A stretch of 64,000 bases of DNA from Siphonodentalium dalli (taxonomy: Eukaryota; Mollusca; Scaphopoda; Gadilida; Siphonodentaliidae), in contig CP136064.1 in NCBI GenBank assembly GCA_032622095.1, positions 220,300,205 through 220,364,204 of the forward strand, read 5' to 3'. The translations under genes were made by a program, and so were the position numbers. Below, one piece after another: positions 22,087-33,110 of the stretch. Numbering within the stretch: position 1 is the stretch's first letter; the number at the start of each line of letters is the position of its first letter. The notes beneath the pieces are model-generated. The model was not told the origin of the DNA and did no database searches. It was given only the letters and a program-made list of their open reading frames with translations.

Positions 22087-23285
22087 GGTCCGATTCGTCA
22101 TCTCATGTTTAACCCTGGTCTACGTAAACCTTTAGGTTTAAACCACCGTGAGTCAGCTTAATCCGTGGTTCAAACCCGAGACCGCAGGTCTAAGTGACGC
22201 ATTCGTCATCTCTGGTGTAAACCTGGTCCAGCCATGCCAGTGGTTTCTCTGTATTGTCGAGATAATTAATCGTACTTTCCTAATGCGGACCGCCTCGTTT
22301 TATTGATTGCGAAAATCAATAATTACGACAGCGAGCATATATTGACTGGAAAAGCGAGAATCACTCACACCTATAAACCGTGTGGGGATAAGTTTTTGTC
22401 AATTTCGATATAAACCAGCTTTACCGAGGCTAAACTTGAGATGACGAGTCCGTCTTGTCTTCATCGCGGTTTAGAATTTTCAAACAATCAGTCAAAGGGT
22501 GGAGCTGTAAATAATCTCGAGTGAGGGCGTGTCTAAGTGGCGACTACAGACTAGTGTCATCATGTCACAGTTGATTCATTCTCACGCGAGCTTTGCACAG
22601 CTATGGAAATGTTCCTTCAATATCATGTTTACAACTATCTTGTGTTGTTTTGGCTTTTGGCAATCACAAATACTGGTGTTTTCTACGAATTCATTTGAAG
22701 GGTTCAACGTTTTAGTGTTGACACCAAAATTACCCGACTGCATGACCAGATATGCTATACACATAGTTTGCTATCCTAAACTTGTATTGCTATACGAGTC
22801 AAATTTGATAACTTATTTTGATGTAGATCATGCCACAAAGCTCTACGCCCATAAATTCCCATAATATTCCATCAGTTCAAAACCTGGGAACTTTTAGATT
22901 TTCTGAATGACAGGAAATGTATGACAGCAACGCATGTAATATATTTCTTTATTAAAAGCTGCTCCTCTTCATGGTTGCCCACTTCCAACAGTTCAGATGC
23001 TGCTTCTGGTGTGCACTCATAAGAAAATTGCCTTTACTTGACCCGATTATGGAGCCTTTATTCAGCGGCCCCTTTGTGCGATTGGGGCCTGCGACATCTA
23101 TGGATCATTTAACATTTTAATTTAAAATAAAACATTAAATTAAAAACAAACAAATATTAATTTAAATATAAATTTTTTTTCTTGTTATATTCAACAACTT
23201 GCTCAATTTAACAACACTATTTTTTCAGTTTTTGTGAAAATGAACATTTTTAAAACCTAACGCCGTTATACCATCCGAGTCTCAC
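22087..23285 (+). mobile_element. TIR family H, copy 1 (right end lost)
   Basis: Begins with the family terminus gattcgtcatctca, followed by gtttaaacc-rich sequence. It matches copy 2 (30842-31571 joined to 32372-32905) over its whole length: cctaatgcggaccgcctcg, caatcagtcaaagggtgg, ctcatttcgaag-free AT-rich tail and taacgccgttatacc. It breaks off at a T run (23289-23308) without the right TIR. It serves as the undisturbed comparison that shows where copy 3 inserted into copy 2. Confidence 0.8.
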
Positions 23286-23883
23286 CTAATTTTTTTTTTT
23301 TTTTTTTTTAATTTTTATTTCCAAAATATAATGCTGGTTTAATTCAGATTTGGGATCCGCCATCCGCAGTATAAATCGTTTATACGCTGCATAGCCCTTA
23401 AATATGGGAAACAGAAAGATTTGACTAGGTATAAAAAGAGTCACAATTCGGTAAATAACATGAAAGCTAAATTTGATCAAGATCTTGAGACTTCAATAAA
23501 GTCAGACATATCCGCCAAAAAATTGGCATAATTATAGTTACAGGTTCATTCGCCAAAGTCTTGCATTCCACCCTGCGAAACCGCGGCGGATGTTTGTTTT
23601 TGACGAAGAATCGAAAGCCTGTCTTCTTTCTGACAGTGTTTTTGTTAATTCAAACATAGTAAATTCTTAATGCGAGCTTCATGTTTTCCGAAAATAATGT
23701 GACCGAATCATATTTGCGACTTATCGTTCCTATCTGACGGACACACTACATTTGTACCCCAATTGATGTCAGATATCTCCGAAAATATCGTTCTGATGAC
23801 AGCATGACTTCTCATAAGGATTGCTTTCCATGGTGATGCGGAATCGTTTGACTTTATGATGAGTTTTGTTCGAAATATGTGAG
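23286..23883. other. T run and unannotated stretch
   Basis: A ~19-base T run starts at 23291 and is followed by ~570 bp in which I recognise nothing. No supported gene. Confidence 0.4.
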
Positions 23884-24460
23884 TTTCGAAGTCATAAATG
23901 ACTCCATTGTTCCAAATATAGACTATTTACTGCGTTTGCGTCGCCATTTATAGGCCAACGTATTGAACTTCCCCATTGTGGTTTCACATCAACGACTAAT
24001 AACTTATCTTGCTAATTACGTGCTGCAAACGTGAGATAAGCAGTATCCAAGTCACATTGATTTGTGTACTGCAATGTAATATACGGTGTGATAAACAGTA
24101 CCCAAGCCACATTGATTGGTGTACTGCAATGTAATATACGGTGTGATAAACATTATCCAAGCCACATTGATTTGTGTACTGCAATGGAATATACTGTGTG
24201 ATAAACAGTATCCACGCCACATCGATTTGTGTACTGCAATGTAATATACGATGTGATAAACAGTATCCAAGCCACATTGATTGGTGTACTGCAATGTAAT
24301 ATACGATGTGATAAACAGTATCTAAGCCACATTGATTGGTCTACTGCAATGTAATATACGGTGTGATAAACAGTATCCAAGCCACATTGATTTGTGTACT
24401 GCAATGGAATATACTGTGTGATAAACAGTATCCAAGATTGGTGTACTGCAATGTAATATT
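23884..24460. repeat. 55-bp minisatellite, about eight units, with unique left flank
   Basis: Units of the form cacattgattkgtgtactgc...gtgtgataaacagtatccaag repeat every ~55 bp from ~24047 to 24450 with few differences; 23884-24046 is a non-repetitive lead. Because 55 is not a multiple of three and the unit lacks stops on the minus strand, all three minus frames stay open, giving spurious 80-110-codon ORFs. The first 344 bp (23884-24227) recur at 25484-25827. Confidence 0.9.
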
Positions 24461-24629
24461 CGAAGTTGACTTGTTGACCGAACAATATACCTATGATCCA
24501 TGTCGACCGACAATGTGTTGATCAGATCTCACGCGTGGTCGCCCAGAAGGTGTGATAAACAGCGAACAGTAAGGAATACGACATGTATATTATCTTAATT
24601 AATATATAAAACATCGCCTGTTCTAGTCG

Positions 24630-24692
24630 GGACGTCGGTAGCCGAGAGGCAGCGTTCTGGTCTCTCGTGCTAGCTCAAAGTTCAAGTTCAAA
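24630..24692 (+). other. tRNA-like (pol III box-like) sequence
   Basis: gtcggtagccgagaggcagcg resembles a tRNA A-box region and agttcaagttc, ~45 bp on, resembles a B box, but a full cloverleaf cannot be drawn. It abuts the 3' end of LINE d (minus strand ...aataaaacatttgaacttgaac). Either a tRNA pseudogene or SINE head hit by the LINE, or coincidence. Confidence 0.25.
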
Positions 24693-24925
24693 TGTTTTAT
24701 TTCTCAAGTAAATCATGTTACATGATATTATGAGAAGATAATACATAATTATACAATACAATACATGGTGTGCAACAGTGGAAAAGGCTTTTTCAGTGTG
24801 AGTGGGGAGCTATTCAATATTTATATTATAGGGCATCACAATGTTGTTTGATGACATGCATCACTGAATCGCGCTATCTCCTCGAAACTGTTGGAGATAT
24901 CGTGACTAAGTGCAGATATCATGCA

Positions 24926-25483
24926 TTATTCGTAATTAACTCTTGCGTTTTGTATAAATGTGGAGAGTTTAATCAATATATTCTTGTTTTTGGAGTTAAA
25001 CAATTTAGTAAAATTAACTAAATTCGGATAATTTCGAAAGAATTTGGAAATATATTTTTTTCTCAGATAATCAAGCGAAGAGCATTGTAAAATACAATGA
25101 TATTCATCTCCAAGTAACCCTGTATTACATCTCGTACATACTCTATCTTTCCGATTGGTATCATTCCATGATCCAGTCTCAATGGGAAGTCTGTGATTGG
25201 ACATTCGAAATCTAGTAAGGATAATTGCATCCTTGCGATTCAAAATTTTCAGATAGTCTTCAAGGCCAAATATTGTTTTCAATTTTTTGTATGTGGTACA
25301 TTTACTTGATTGTTCCATATTAATTTCCCATTGCAGTACGTGTTGGTCCTTCAGTGTTTGTTGGACAATATTATTCATATTTACAACATCAATGGTAATA
25401 TTATCCTGGTCCAACCATAGAGACGGTAGCCCCGATTCAATTATAATTTTATGGATATATGATAGCCATGGATGCTTATATTA
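24926..25483 (-). pseudogene. LINE d ORF2, C-terminal domain
   Basis: After the minisatellite insertion the frame continues YKHPWLSYIHKIIIESGLPS, LWLDQDN, then ILTRFRMSNHRLPIETGSW and RVCTRCNTGLLGDEYHCILQC. The C-x2-C...H-x4-C pattern is the C-terminal zinc-binding region. The part downstream of 25414 is open over 162 codons. Confidence 0.8.
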
Positions 25484-25827
25484 TTTCGAAGTCATAAATG
25501 ACTCCATTGTTCCAAATATAGACTATTTACTGCGTTTGCGTCGCCATTTATAGGCCAACGTATTGAACTTCCCCATTGTGGTTTCACATCAACGACTAAT
25601 AACTTATCTTGCTAATTACGTGCTGCAAACGTGAGATAAGCAGTATCCAAGTCACATTGATTTGTGTACTGCAATGTAATATACGGTGTGATAAACAGTA
25701 GCCAAGCCACATTGATTGGTGTACTGCAATGTAATATACGGTGTGATAAACATTATCCAAGCCACATTGATTTGTGTACTGCAATGGAATATACTGTGTG
25801 ATAAACAGTATCCACGCCACATCGATT
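25484..25827. repeat. 344-bp minisatellite segment copied into LINE d
   Basis: Identical to 23884-24227 except for one visible base (gta-g versus gta-c near 25700). It carries the same unique lead and about three 55-bp units, in the same orientation. It interrupts LINE d between YWAKLV (25828) and the YKHPWLSY segment (25483). No clear TIR, tail or target duplication is seen. Confidence 0.9.
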
Positions 25828-27077
25828 AACTAATTTTGCCCAGTATGATACCATTCGATATTTTACATCCAGCTCTAATGGGAACATTCCTGTCTCGCCA
25901 TATACCATTAGCGATGTTGTACTTGTTTTTACATTTAGGATACATTTTTAAAATTTTAATTGTAATTTTTCTAGGGATTCTAGACATCCATAATCCCATG
26001 TTTCTGTCCCATATAATAGGATAGGTTTGACAGTTTTATTGAACATGTCTAACTGACATTCGAATGGCAAGGACAATTGGCGTATTTTATGGATAAGACC
26101 ATACATAGATCGGGTAGCTCTTGTAATCGGCTCATTTTTTGCTTTGGAAAACGTGTTTAATTTAGTAAAAATAATTCCAAGATATTTGTAATGAGTGACA
26201 TATTCAATATGTGTTCCATTAATGTATAACTTACGTCTTGGGTGCGCCCTTTTCGAATACCATAATCTTTGTTTTCGACGTATTGACATTTAATTTCCAA
26301 AATGAACAATAGTCGTCAAAAATGCTCAAATATTTTTTCATATCATTTGTACTTTCTGCAAATATTACAGTATCATCAGCATAATGCATTAAATAAAGTT
26401 TTACATACGTTTTAAGTTCATCAGTAATTATCGTTTGCAATCGGTGTAGGTAGATCGAAAATAAAAAAGATGATAAATTTTTACCCTGGAGCACTCCAGA
26501 GTACGTTCTGTAAGTATCTGATGTGTCGCCATTGATTCTAACCAGGGATTTGACACTGCTGTACATGTTTTTAATCAGTCTGAAACATCTTCCGTTGATA
26601 CCAGACGTCAACAATTTTTGCCACAGGCCAGTATGCCATACAGTGTCAAATGCCTGTTTAAAATCAATGAAGGCACAACAGAATTTCATTTCCCATTGCT
26701 CCATTATTGAACACAAAAAATGTAATGCAACAATGTTATCAGATGTAGAAAAGCCTTTTCTAAATCTAGCTTGATTACTTTGGGGTAAACATATTTCATC
26801 CGCGTACGCAGTTAATCTAGAGTTAATAATTTTGGTGAAGAGCTTGCCAAGGCAACTCATTATAGTTATAGGACGATAATTTTCTGGACATAATAAGTCG
26901 CCTTTCTTTTTATAGACAGGTACTACGATGCCGGTTAACCACTGTTCTGGCATAATACCACTTTCAAGTATAATATTGAATAAAAGTATATACATGTATA
27001 CTGGTAACATATCGTCCATAGTCGATTTGATATGTTCGTATTTTATTTTGTCAATTCCACTACTTTTATTCCCTTTA
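25828..27077 (-). pseudogene. LINE d reverse transcriptase
   Basis: Starts GNKSSGIDKIKYEHIK (27075 downward), then ENYRPITIMSCLGKLFTKII, RFRKGFSTSDN, motif A (CCAFIDFKQAFDTVWHTG), motif B (YSGVLQGKNLSSFLFSIYL) and motif C (HYADDTVIFAES). The catalytic aspartates are all present. A frameshift near 26250 separates the palm from the thumb (HYKYLGIIF, VKPILLYGTETWDYG), and another near 25945 precedes STTSLMVYGETGMFP. The N-terminal ~30 residues of the longest frame are MITE sequence. Confidence 0.85.
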
Positions 27078-27572
27078 AAGGTACGGTTGGCCTTGGCGGT
27101 GGGTATCCTGTGAAAATATTTCCACCCGTCAAAAACCGCCACAAACAGAAAGAACAACAAAATGTAGACATACTTTGTCCGTATACAAATCAGATATATC
27201 GCATAAAAAGTATGTTATTGTCATATTTTCGACCATTGTTATGTAAACAGAAGCCTAAAAAGTTACTTTTCTGGTGTTTGTTTATATTATGATGGTAAAC
27301 ATAAAGAGCGTTCTGTGTGGATGAATTCCTGATATGAAACGAATAAAGAGCGTTTATGCCATTTGTGTGTGATTAGCCAGCAGCATTGTGTTGTCTTCTG
27401 TAACACAATCAGGCTCTTGCTTAGATAAAATATAGTAAATCTTTATGATAACATGCTGTTTACGCGATGGTCATGGTATTATATGAACGAAACTGTATGC
27501 GTTTTAATGTTTTTGGTTTACGGTGATTGGAACAAATATGAATATTTTCGACAACTAAGGCCTCGCGTGCCT
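27078..27572. mobile_element. TTAA-flanked MITE (family K), copy 1, inside LINE d
   Basis: 495 bp. Ends are related inverted repeats (aggtacggttggccttggcg and, inverted, aggcacgcgaggccttagtt). TTAA lies directly outside both ends (27074-27077, 27573-27576). Similar elements occur at 36365-36858 (inverted), 41268-41789 and 56254-56590. TTAA duplication is used by piggyBac and Kolobok transposases; AGG-type ends favour a Kolobok-like source, which is inference. No coding capacity. Confidence 0.9.
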
Positions 27573-28886
27573 TTAAGAGTTTCCAGTATTCAGAAATATC
27601 ATCAGTTTGAACCTGTCGAAGTCGGTTTGCAATATTGTTTTTATAAAGGGCAACATTTTTTCTCAAAGTTTTTCTATAAAATTTACTTTTCTTAGTGAGT
27701 TCGACTTTAAAATATTGGGAACTGTCTTTTTGGAAGTCACGTTGGGCCTTTTTTAAATCGCGCCTAGCTTTCGCGCATTCACTGTTAAACCATGGTTTAT
27801 TATTTTTCGTTCGATCATTCGATTTATTTTGTGCACCAAAAGTTGTTTGCTGCACAACTGAAGAGAGTGCAAATGTTTTCGGAGACAGTTGTCGCAGCAT
27901 CTTTATCAAATATGTCCGGTTGATCAGAATAAGTGTGTAAAATATCAATTAGACTGTTTATATTATCTTTATCCAAGTTGTTTGCAAAACTGTCGCGTTT
28001 ATCCGATAGCCATCTGATTGGTCGATTATTGTTGTGATCAGCAATTGTCACATTCCGAGTAGCGCTCACTGCACTCGTCACTGGCAAGACACCAAGTGTA
28101 ATTGTAACGGGTGAATGCACATCTGAATAAACAGCGGAAAAATCTAGTACATCAAATTGACAGATATAATCAAACAATTGAGGCGTGGCAATCACATAGT
28201 CAATCACGCTTACATTGTTACTTGTTGTCTTACCAATATTTTTGTCAGCCTCAAGTCGTCCATTTACGATAAAAATACGTTTATTTGCACACATTTCAAT
28301 GAGCTTTCTACCATAACGGTTGATTGTGTGATCCATACTGGATCTTGTGTCCATAAATAGTTGGGATATGTTAGTAATATATTGTGTGGTGTCAACTGGG
28401 ACCAGATGGTTAATTTCAGGAGGTGTAAATTCAGGGAGTATACCGCTTCGAGAATTAAAATCTCCCATTAAGCATATAAGGTTGGAATTGGGGAATCTAT
28501 CTATCATTTCTGATTCTATTTCAACAAAGGCTTCATCTTAGGCATACTTGCTACTTTCTGGGGGAATATATACAGTACCAAGTATTACATCTTCGTTTGT
28601 AGATAATACAAATTTCGAAATCCGACACCACAATACGTGTTTGCTATCAGATTTAATTACATTTACAAATTTTGTCAGTGTCTCTTATAAAGAGTGATAT
28701 TCCACCAGATCTAACTTTACTTAATGACTTTCTGTTTTTAAAGTAGGAAGTAAAATTTGGTAATACAAGATTATCAGCATCATCAGTTTTTGTTTCACCA
28801 AATCCAATTATGTCATATTTATTAATAAAATTGCAAAATTCTGGGCATACTAGTCTGCTGGCCAAACCACAAACATTCAATGACAA
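27573..28886 (-). pseudogene. LINE d AP-endonuclease and linker
   Basis: N-terminal part 28886-28653: SLNVCGLASRLVCPEFCNF, DIIGFGETKTDDADN, VRSGGISLFIRD (active-site N and E regions). After a frameshift near 28650 and a TAA near 28540, the rest reads LICLMGDFNSRSG, SVIDYVIATPQL and YSDVHSPVTITLG, the conserved GDFN and S-D-H motifs of APE-type endonucleases. The linker (NKPWFNSECAKARRDLKKAQ, ISEYWKLLK) then runs into the MITE. When the MITE is removed EYWKLLK joins directly to GNKSSGIDK, so roughly 100 residues usually found there are missing. Confidence 0.85.
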
Positions 28887-28937
28887 ACTATTAACATTAT
28901 TAGATACACAACATTTTCTCGGGTTCCCCGACCTGTC

Positions 28938-29942
28938 CTATGGCGTTGAATTAACTCGTCGTCTCTTGCCTTTCTGATGCCTGTCACTCTGAACAGCCTT
29001 GACCTCTGTCTCATCCTCGTCTACATGTATATCTTCAAGTGGTTCATACAGTCTGTTGTTGATATACAGTTTGTCTTTGACTAATCGCACATTATGTCCT
29101 GCTTTCTTTGCGTCTTTTCTAACTGGATACAATTTTCTCCTCCGTTCTTCTATGGGTGCAGGAAATTGTTCATAGATGAAAATTTTCTTGTGCTCAAGTC
29201 TATAACTTATTTTTCGGATAAAGTCGCGATCCTTAGATCTAGTGAACTTTGCGATGATTCTACGAGGTTTCCCCATCTTTCATTCACCACAACGATGCAC
29301 TCGATCAAATTCAATCTCCTCTTGTCTGGTTAGACCCAAATCATTGCTCAGAAAACAGTATAATAATTGCTCAGTTGATCTCTTCGGATCTTCAGGAATT
29401 CCAGCAAACAGTAAGTGTTCACGCATGGATCGACATTGAAGATCAATAATGGTATCGTACATTTCTTTGTTATTTTTTCGCATTAAGTCAAGCTCTTTTT
29501 TAAGCTCGGAATCATTAACAGGAAATGACATTTGGGGTATTTTGTCACCATTAGTAAGTTCAGCCAATGTTTCTTTTATATCATCGTAGTCCTTGGATAA
29601 GAATTCCATTGCGGTTTCAAGTTTCACGATTTTGCTCACCGCTTCATCAGTAGAAATTTTGAATGTTTCAACTAAGTTTGAGTTTGTTTGTAGCGCAACT
29701 GCATTTAAACTGACGTTGCTCTCCAACTGGTCCAATTTAGATATTTTTTCTTCTATCGATGTTAATCTATGTCCAATTCGTGTTTCCAAGTCATTTATGT
29801 TGTCAATGTTTCTCTCAACTATATCCAATTTATCAAGACGTGCAGTGATGCCTTTCAACATATCCATGATCGTGTTACAACTATTTGGCGGCGGACTCCC
29901 TTGTAGCGCTGGAGGAACACTGTCGTCACCGTTTTGAAACAT
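28938..29942 (-). pseudogene. LINE d ORF1 protein, one in-frame stop
   Basis: From ATG at 29942: a long coiled-coil region (KLDIVERNIDNINDLETRIG and following heptads to about residue 165), an RRM-like part (LLFAGIPEDPKRSTEQLL, EFDRVHRCGE), a TGA at 29280, then KPRRIIAKFTRSKDRDFIRK, IYEQFPAPIEERRRKLYPVR and DKLYINNRLYEP in the same frame to 28938. This is the layout of L1-ORF1-like RNA chaperones: coiled coil, RRM, C-terminal domain. A single TGA is the only lesion seen, and the protein would be ~334 residues. About 50 bp separate it from the endonuclease start. Confidence 0.8.
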
Positions 29943-30599
29943 AGTCTAGCGCACTTCACCAAGCATTTGCGATGTGGACATTGTTGATATTGCAGATTGT
30001 TTTCATTCCGATCAATCAGAAAATGTATGAACTGGACAGCCAGGTGTGAGGTGAATAGCTGGCAATTGCTCACCAATCAGTCAGGATAAACAGTGCGTGC
30101 ATGTCACATTTTGTGCTAGAGCTATAACACGTGGGCAGTCTCTGGTCACAGCCAAGGATGGTCAATTGTGCGTACATAACTGGACTTTCGGATTTGTGAC
30201 GTCACGTTAGTAGCGAAATTATGCAAGTGAAAACATTGTCTTCAAATTTCTGGTAATTTATCGGGTGATGAAGTTACCTTGAGTCACTGAGAAATAAACA
30301 ATATAATGTCCCCAATAGATGAAACTATGATGCATCCTTCCAAAATCCCGGAATTCACAAAGAAAGCCGCTAATTATGGAGCTCCTTTCTACGCGGTTCC
30401 CACTGTCGCACACCACGTGACCGGGGATCGCAACCTTGTCAGGGTATTCTGGCAAAAATCAGAACTAGGTCAGATATCAAGTCTGTCAGACTGAAAAGCC
30501 TCATTCGAGATAATAAATAAAGATCCGAATGCAAAATGTCTACTTCCCCATTACAACACTTGTTCTGGTATATTATTGTGGGTACAGTACAGTTTACTT
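29943..30599. other. Possible LINE d 5' UTR and unannotated flank
   Basis: Upstream of ORF1 of LINE d on its strand, so part is probably 5' UTR; no boundary is visible. A 62-codon plus-strand frame at 30306-30494 (MSPIDETMMHPSKIPEFTKK...) has no recognisable relative. Confidence 0.4.
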
Positions 30600-30765
30600 T
30601 TTTACATTGTTCGCACATAATCTGCTAAGAATCGACTCATTATGAGTCGACTATCACGCTCTCATTTTCAGCACATTACCAACTCAAAATAAGGCGATTC
30701 TAACCAGATTATCTACCTAAACAAGTTCTATTATAAGCAGATAATGTGCGGATTTTCGGGAGAAC
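30600..30765 (+). repeat. Dispersed repeat family R1, copy 2 (core only)
   Basis: Contains cgcacataatctgct at the left and agcagataatgtgcgg at the right with gggagaacag beyond it. It matches the right half of 35430-35754 with scattered changes. Confidence 0.7.
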
Positions 30766-31571
30766 AGGCTGAAAAGTCATTTTCTGCAAACTCATTCGAA
30801 TGTCGAATATGTTTCATTCCCACGTGCCCATGCAACGCATTGGCCGGATTCGTCATCTCAGGTTTAAACCGCCGTGAGTCAGCAAAATCCGTGGTTTAAA
30901 TCCGAGACCACAGGTCTAAGAGACCCATTCGTCATCTCTGGTTTAAACCTGGTCCAGCCAGTCCAGTGGTTTAGCAGTAGTGTCTATGTATCGTCCAGAT
31001 AATTAAACGTACTTTCCTAATGCGGACCGCCTCGTTTTATTGATTGCGAACATCAATAATTACGACAGGGGTCATATTTTGATTGGAAATTTATAAGCGA
31101 GAAGCAGTCACACATATAAAGCGTATGGAGAGAAGTTTTTTTCAATTTCAATATTGTTTTTGCGTTTTATAAGCTTAAACCGGCAACTAAACCATCTAAT
31201 TCGGCGGTCCAGCTAAACCTGCTTTATCGAGATGACGAATCCGTCTTTTCTTCATTGCGGTTTAGAATTGTCAAACAATCAGTCAAAGGGTGGAGCTGTA
31301 AATATTCTCGAGTGAGGATGTGTCTAAGTGGCGACTGCCGACTGGTGTGATCATGTCACAGTTGATTCATTCGCACGCGAGCTTTGCTCAGATATGGACA
31401 ATTTCCTAAATATATGATTTTTACAACTATCTTGTGGTTTTTTTGTTGGGCTTGTGGCAATCACAAATACTTGTGTTTTCTACGAATTCATTTGAAGGGT
31501 TCAACATTTAAATTTTGACACCTTGCATGACCATATATGCTATACACATTATTTGCAATCTTAAACTTATA

Positions 31572-32371
31572 GGCCGGATTCGTCATCTCAGGTTTAAACC
31601 TGGTCTACGTAAACCTCTAGGTTTAAACCGCCATGAGTCAGCTAAATCCGTGGTTTAAACCCGAGACCGCATGTCTAAGTGACGCATTCGTCATCTCTGG
31701 TTTAAACCTGGTCCAGCCAGACCAGCGGTTTATCAGTAGTGTCGCTGTATCGTCGAGATAATTAATCACACTTTCCTAATGCGGACCGCCTCGTTTTATT
31801 GATTGCGAAATTCAATAATAACGACAACGAGCATATTTTTATTGGAAATTTATATGCGAGAAGCACTCACATCTATAGAGTGTGTGTGGATAAATTTGTG
31901 TCAATTTCGATAGTGTTTTTGTGTTTTATAAGCTTAAACCAGCAACTAAACCATCTAATTCGGCGATCCAGCTAAACCATCTTTATCGAGTCTAAACCTG
32001 AGATGACGAATCCGTCTTTTCTTCATCGCGGTTTAGAATTGTCAAGCAATCAGTCACAGGGTGGAGCTGTAAATTATCTCGAGTGAGGGCGTGTCTAAGT
32101 GGCGGCTGCCGACTGGTGTTATCATGGCACAGTTGGTTCATTCGCACGCGATAATTGAGGACGTGTCAGTAAGCATTACATCAGCCTACCTTTTGTTCCG
32201 CTTGGTAACATGGTATTATGACTGCATGCTCATATCACCGACTGGAGTTGTCAATCAGCTGGCCACTAAACGACAAAAACGCCCACTTAGTCCCGGTTTG
32301 GCTGGACCGCTAATGGGGGTTTAAACCAGGTTTAAACTCGGAGGTTTAAACCGGAGATGACGAATCGGGCA
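31572..32371 (+). mobile_element. TIR family H, copy 3, nested inside copy 2
   Basis: 800 bp, both ends present: ggccggattcgtcatctcag and, inverted, tgcccgattcgtcatctccg, each followed by gtttaaacc. Flanking ata (31569-31571, 32372-32374) is a plausible 3-bp target duplication. Copy 1 (aaacttgtattgc) shows the uninterrupted site. It lacks ~950 bp of the interior of copy 2, so it is a deletion derivative that inserted into a longer relative. Confidence 0.8.
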
Positions 32372-32894
32372 ATATTGTATATGAGTCAAATTTGATAACT
32401 TATTTTGATGTAGATCATGCCACAAATCTCTACTCTGGCTAAGCGCATAAATTCCCATAATATTCTACCAGTTCAAAACCTGGGAACCTTTTTTGATTTT
32501 GTGCATGACGGGAAATTTATGACATTGAAAAAAAATCAACGCATGTAATATATTTCTTTATTAAAAGCTGGCCCTCTGCATGGTTGCCCACTTCCAACAG
32601 TTCAGATGCCGCTTATGATGTGCACTCATAAGCAAATTGCCTTTACTTGACTCGCCTCTTGGTCCAGGATTGACTCGATTGTGGAGACTTTATTCAGCGC
32701 ACATATTATCATTTGAACATTTTAATTTTTTTTTTAATTTAATTTAATTTAAATCAAACAAATAATTTAAATTTACATTTTCTTTTCTTTTTAGATTCAA
32801 CTCCTTACTCAATTTAACACAATTTGTTCATTTAAAAAAATTATATTTTGCTTATTTTTAAATCAAAATTTGTAAAAACTAACGCCGTTATACC

Positions 32895-33110
32895 AGACGA
32901 ATCACCACACCTAATTTAATTGAAATCATTCCAGGGGTATTGGAGAACAGTTGCGAACAGACAAACGGACATGCATATAGACAGATCCTATACCCTTTAA
33001 TATATACAGATATACATGTAAATACACCAAAGTTTGTCTTTGCGGGTGAAGCATCTTGCAGAAATCTATCACAAACAAAGTGATGAACAGAGCGTGAAAC
33101 TCGTGTTGAG
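32895..33110 (+). repeat. Dispersed repeat family R2, copy 2
   Basis: Same block as 18230-18533 in opposite orientation (ggagaacagttgcgaacag, tcctatacccttta, atcacaaacaaagtgatga). Located within TIR family H copy 2. Confidence 0.7.

Larger units (their letters stand above)
24676..29990 (-). mobile_element. LINE d, near full-length APE-type non-LTR retrotransposon
   Basis: Minus strand, in order: ORF1 (29942-28938), endonuclease (28886-27824), linker (to 27573), TTAA MITE insertion (27572-27078), RT (27077-25828), minisatellite insertion (25827-25484), C-terminal domain (25483-24926) and 3' UTR ending near 24676 with aataaaa and a ttgaac repeat. This is the most complete coding element in the window. 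It carries at least one in-frame stop in ORF1, one stop and one frameshift in the endonuclease, a deletion between linker and RT, and a frameshift in the thumb. The 5' boundary is uncertain. Confidence 0.85.

Noticed and set aside
23996-24485. Regularly spaced direct repeats resembling a CRISPR array
   Set aside because: Units are contiguous 55-bp tandem copies without variable spacers, no cas genes are present, and the genome is evidently eukaryotic.
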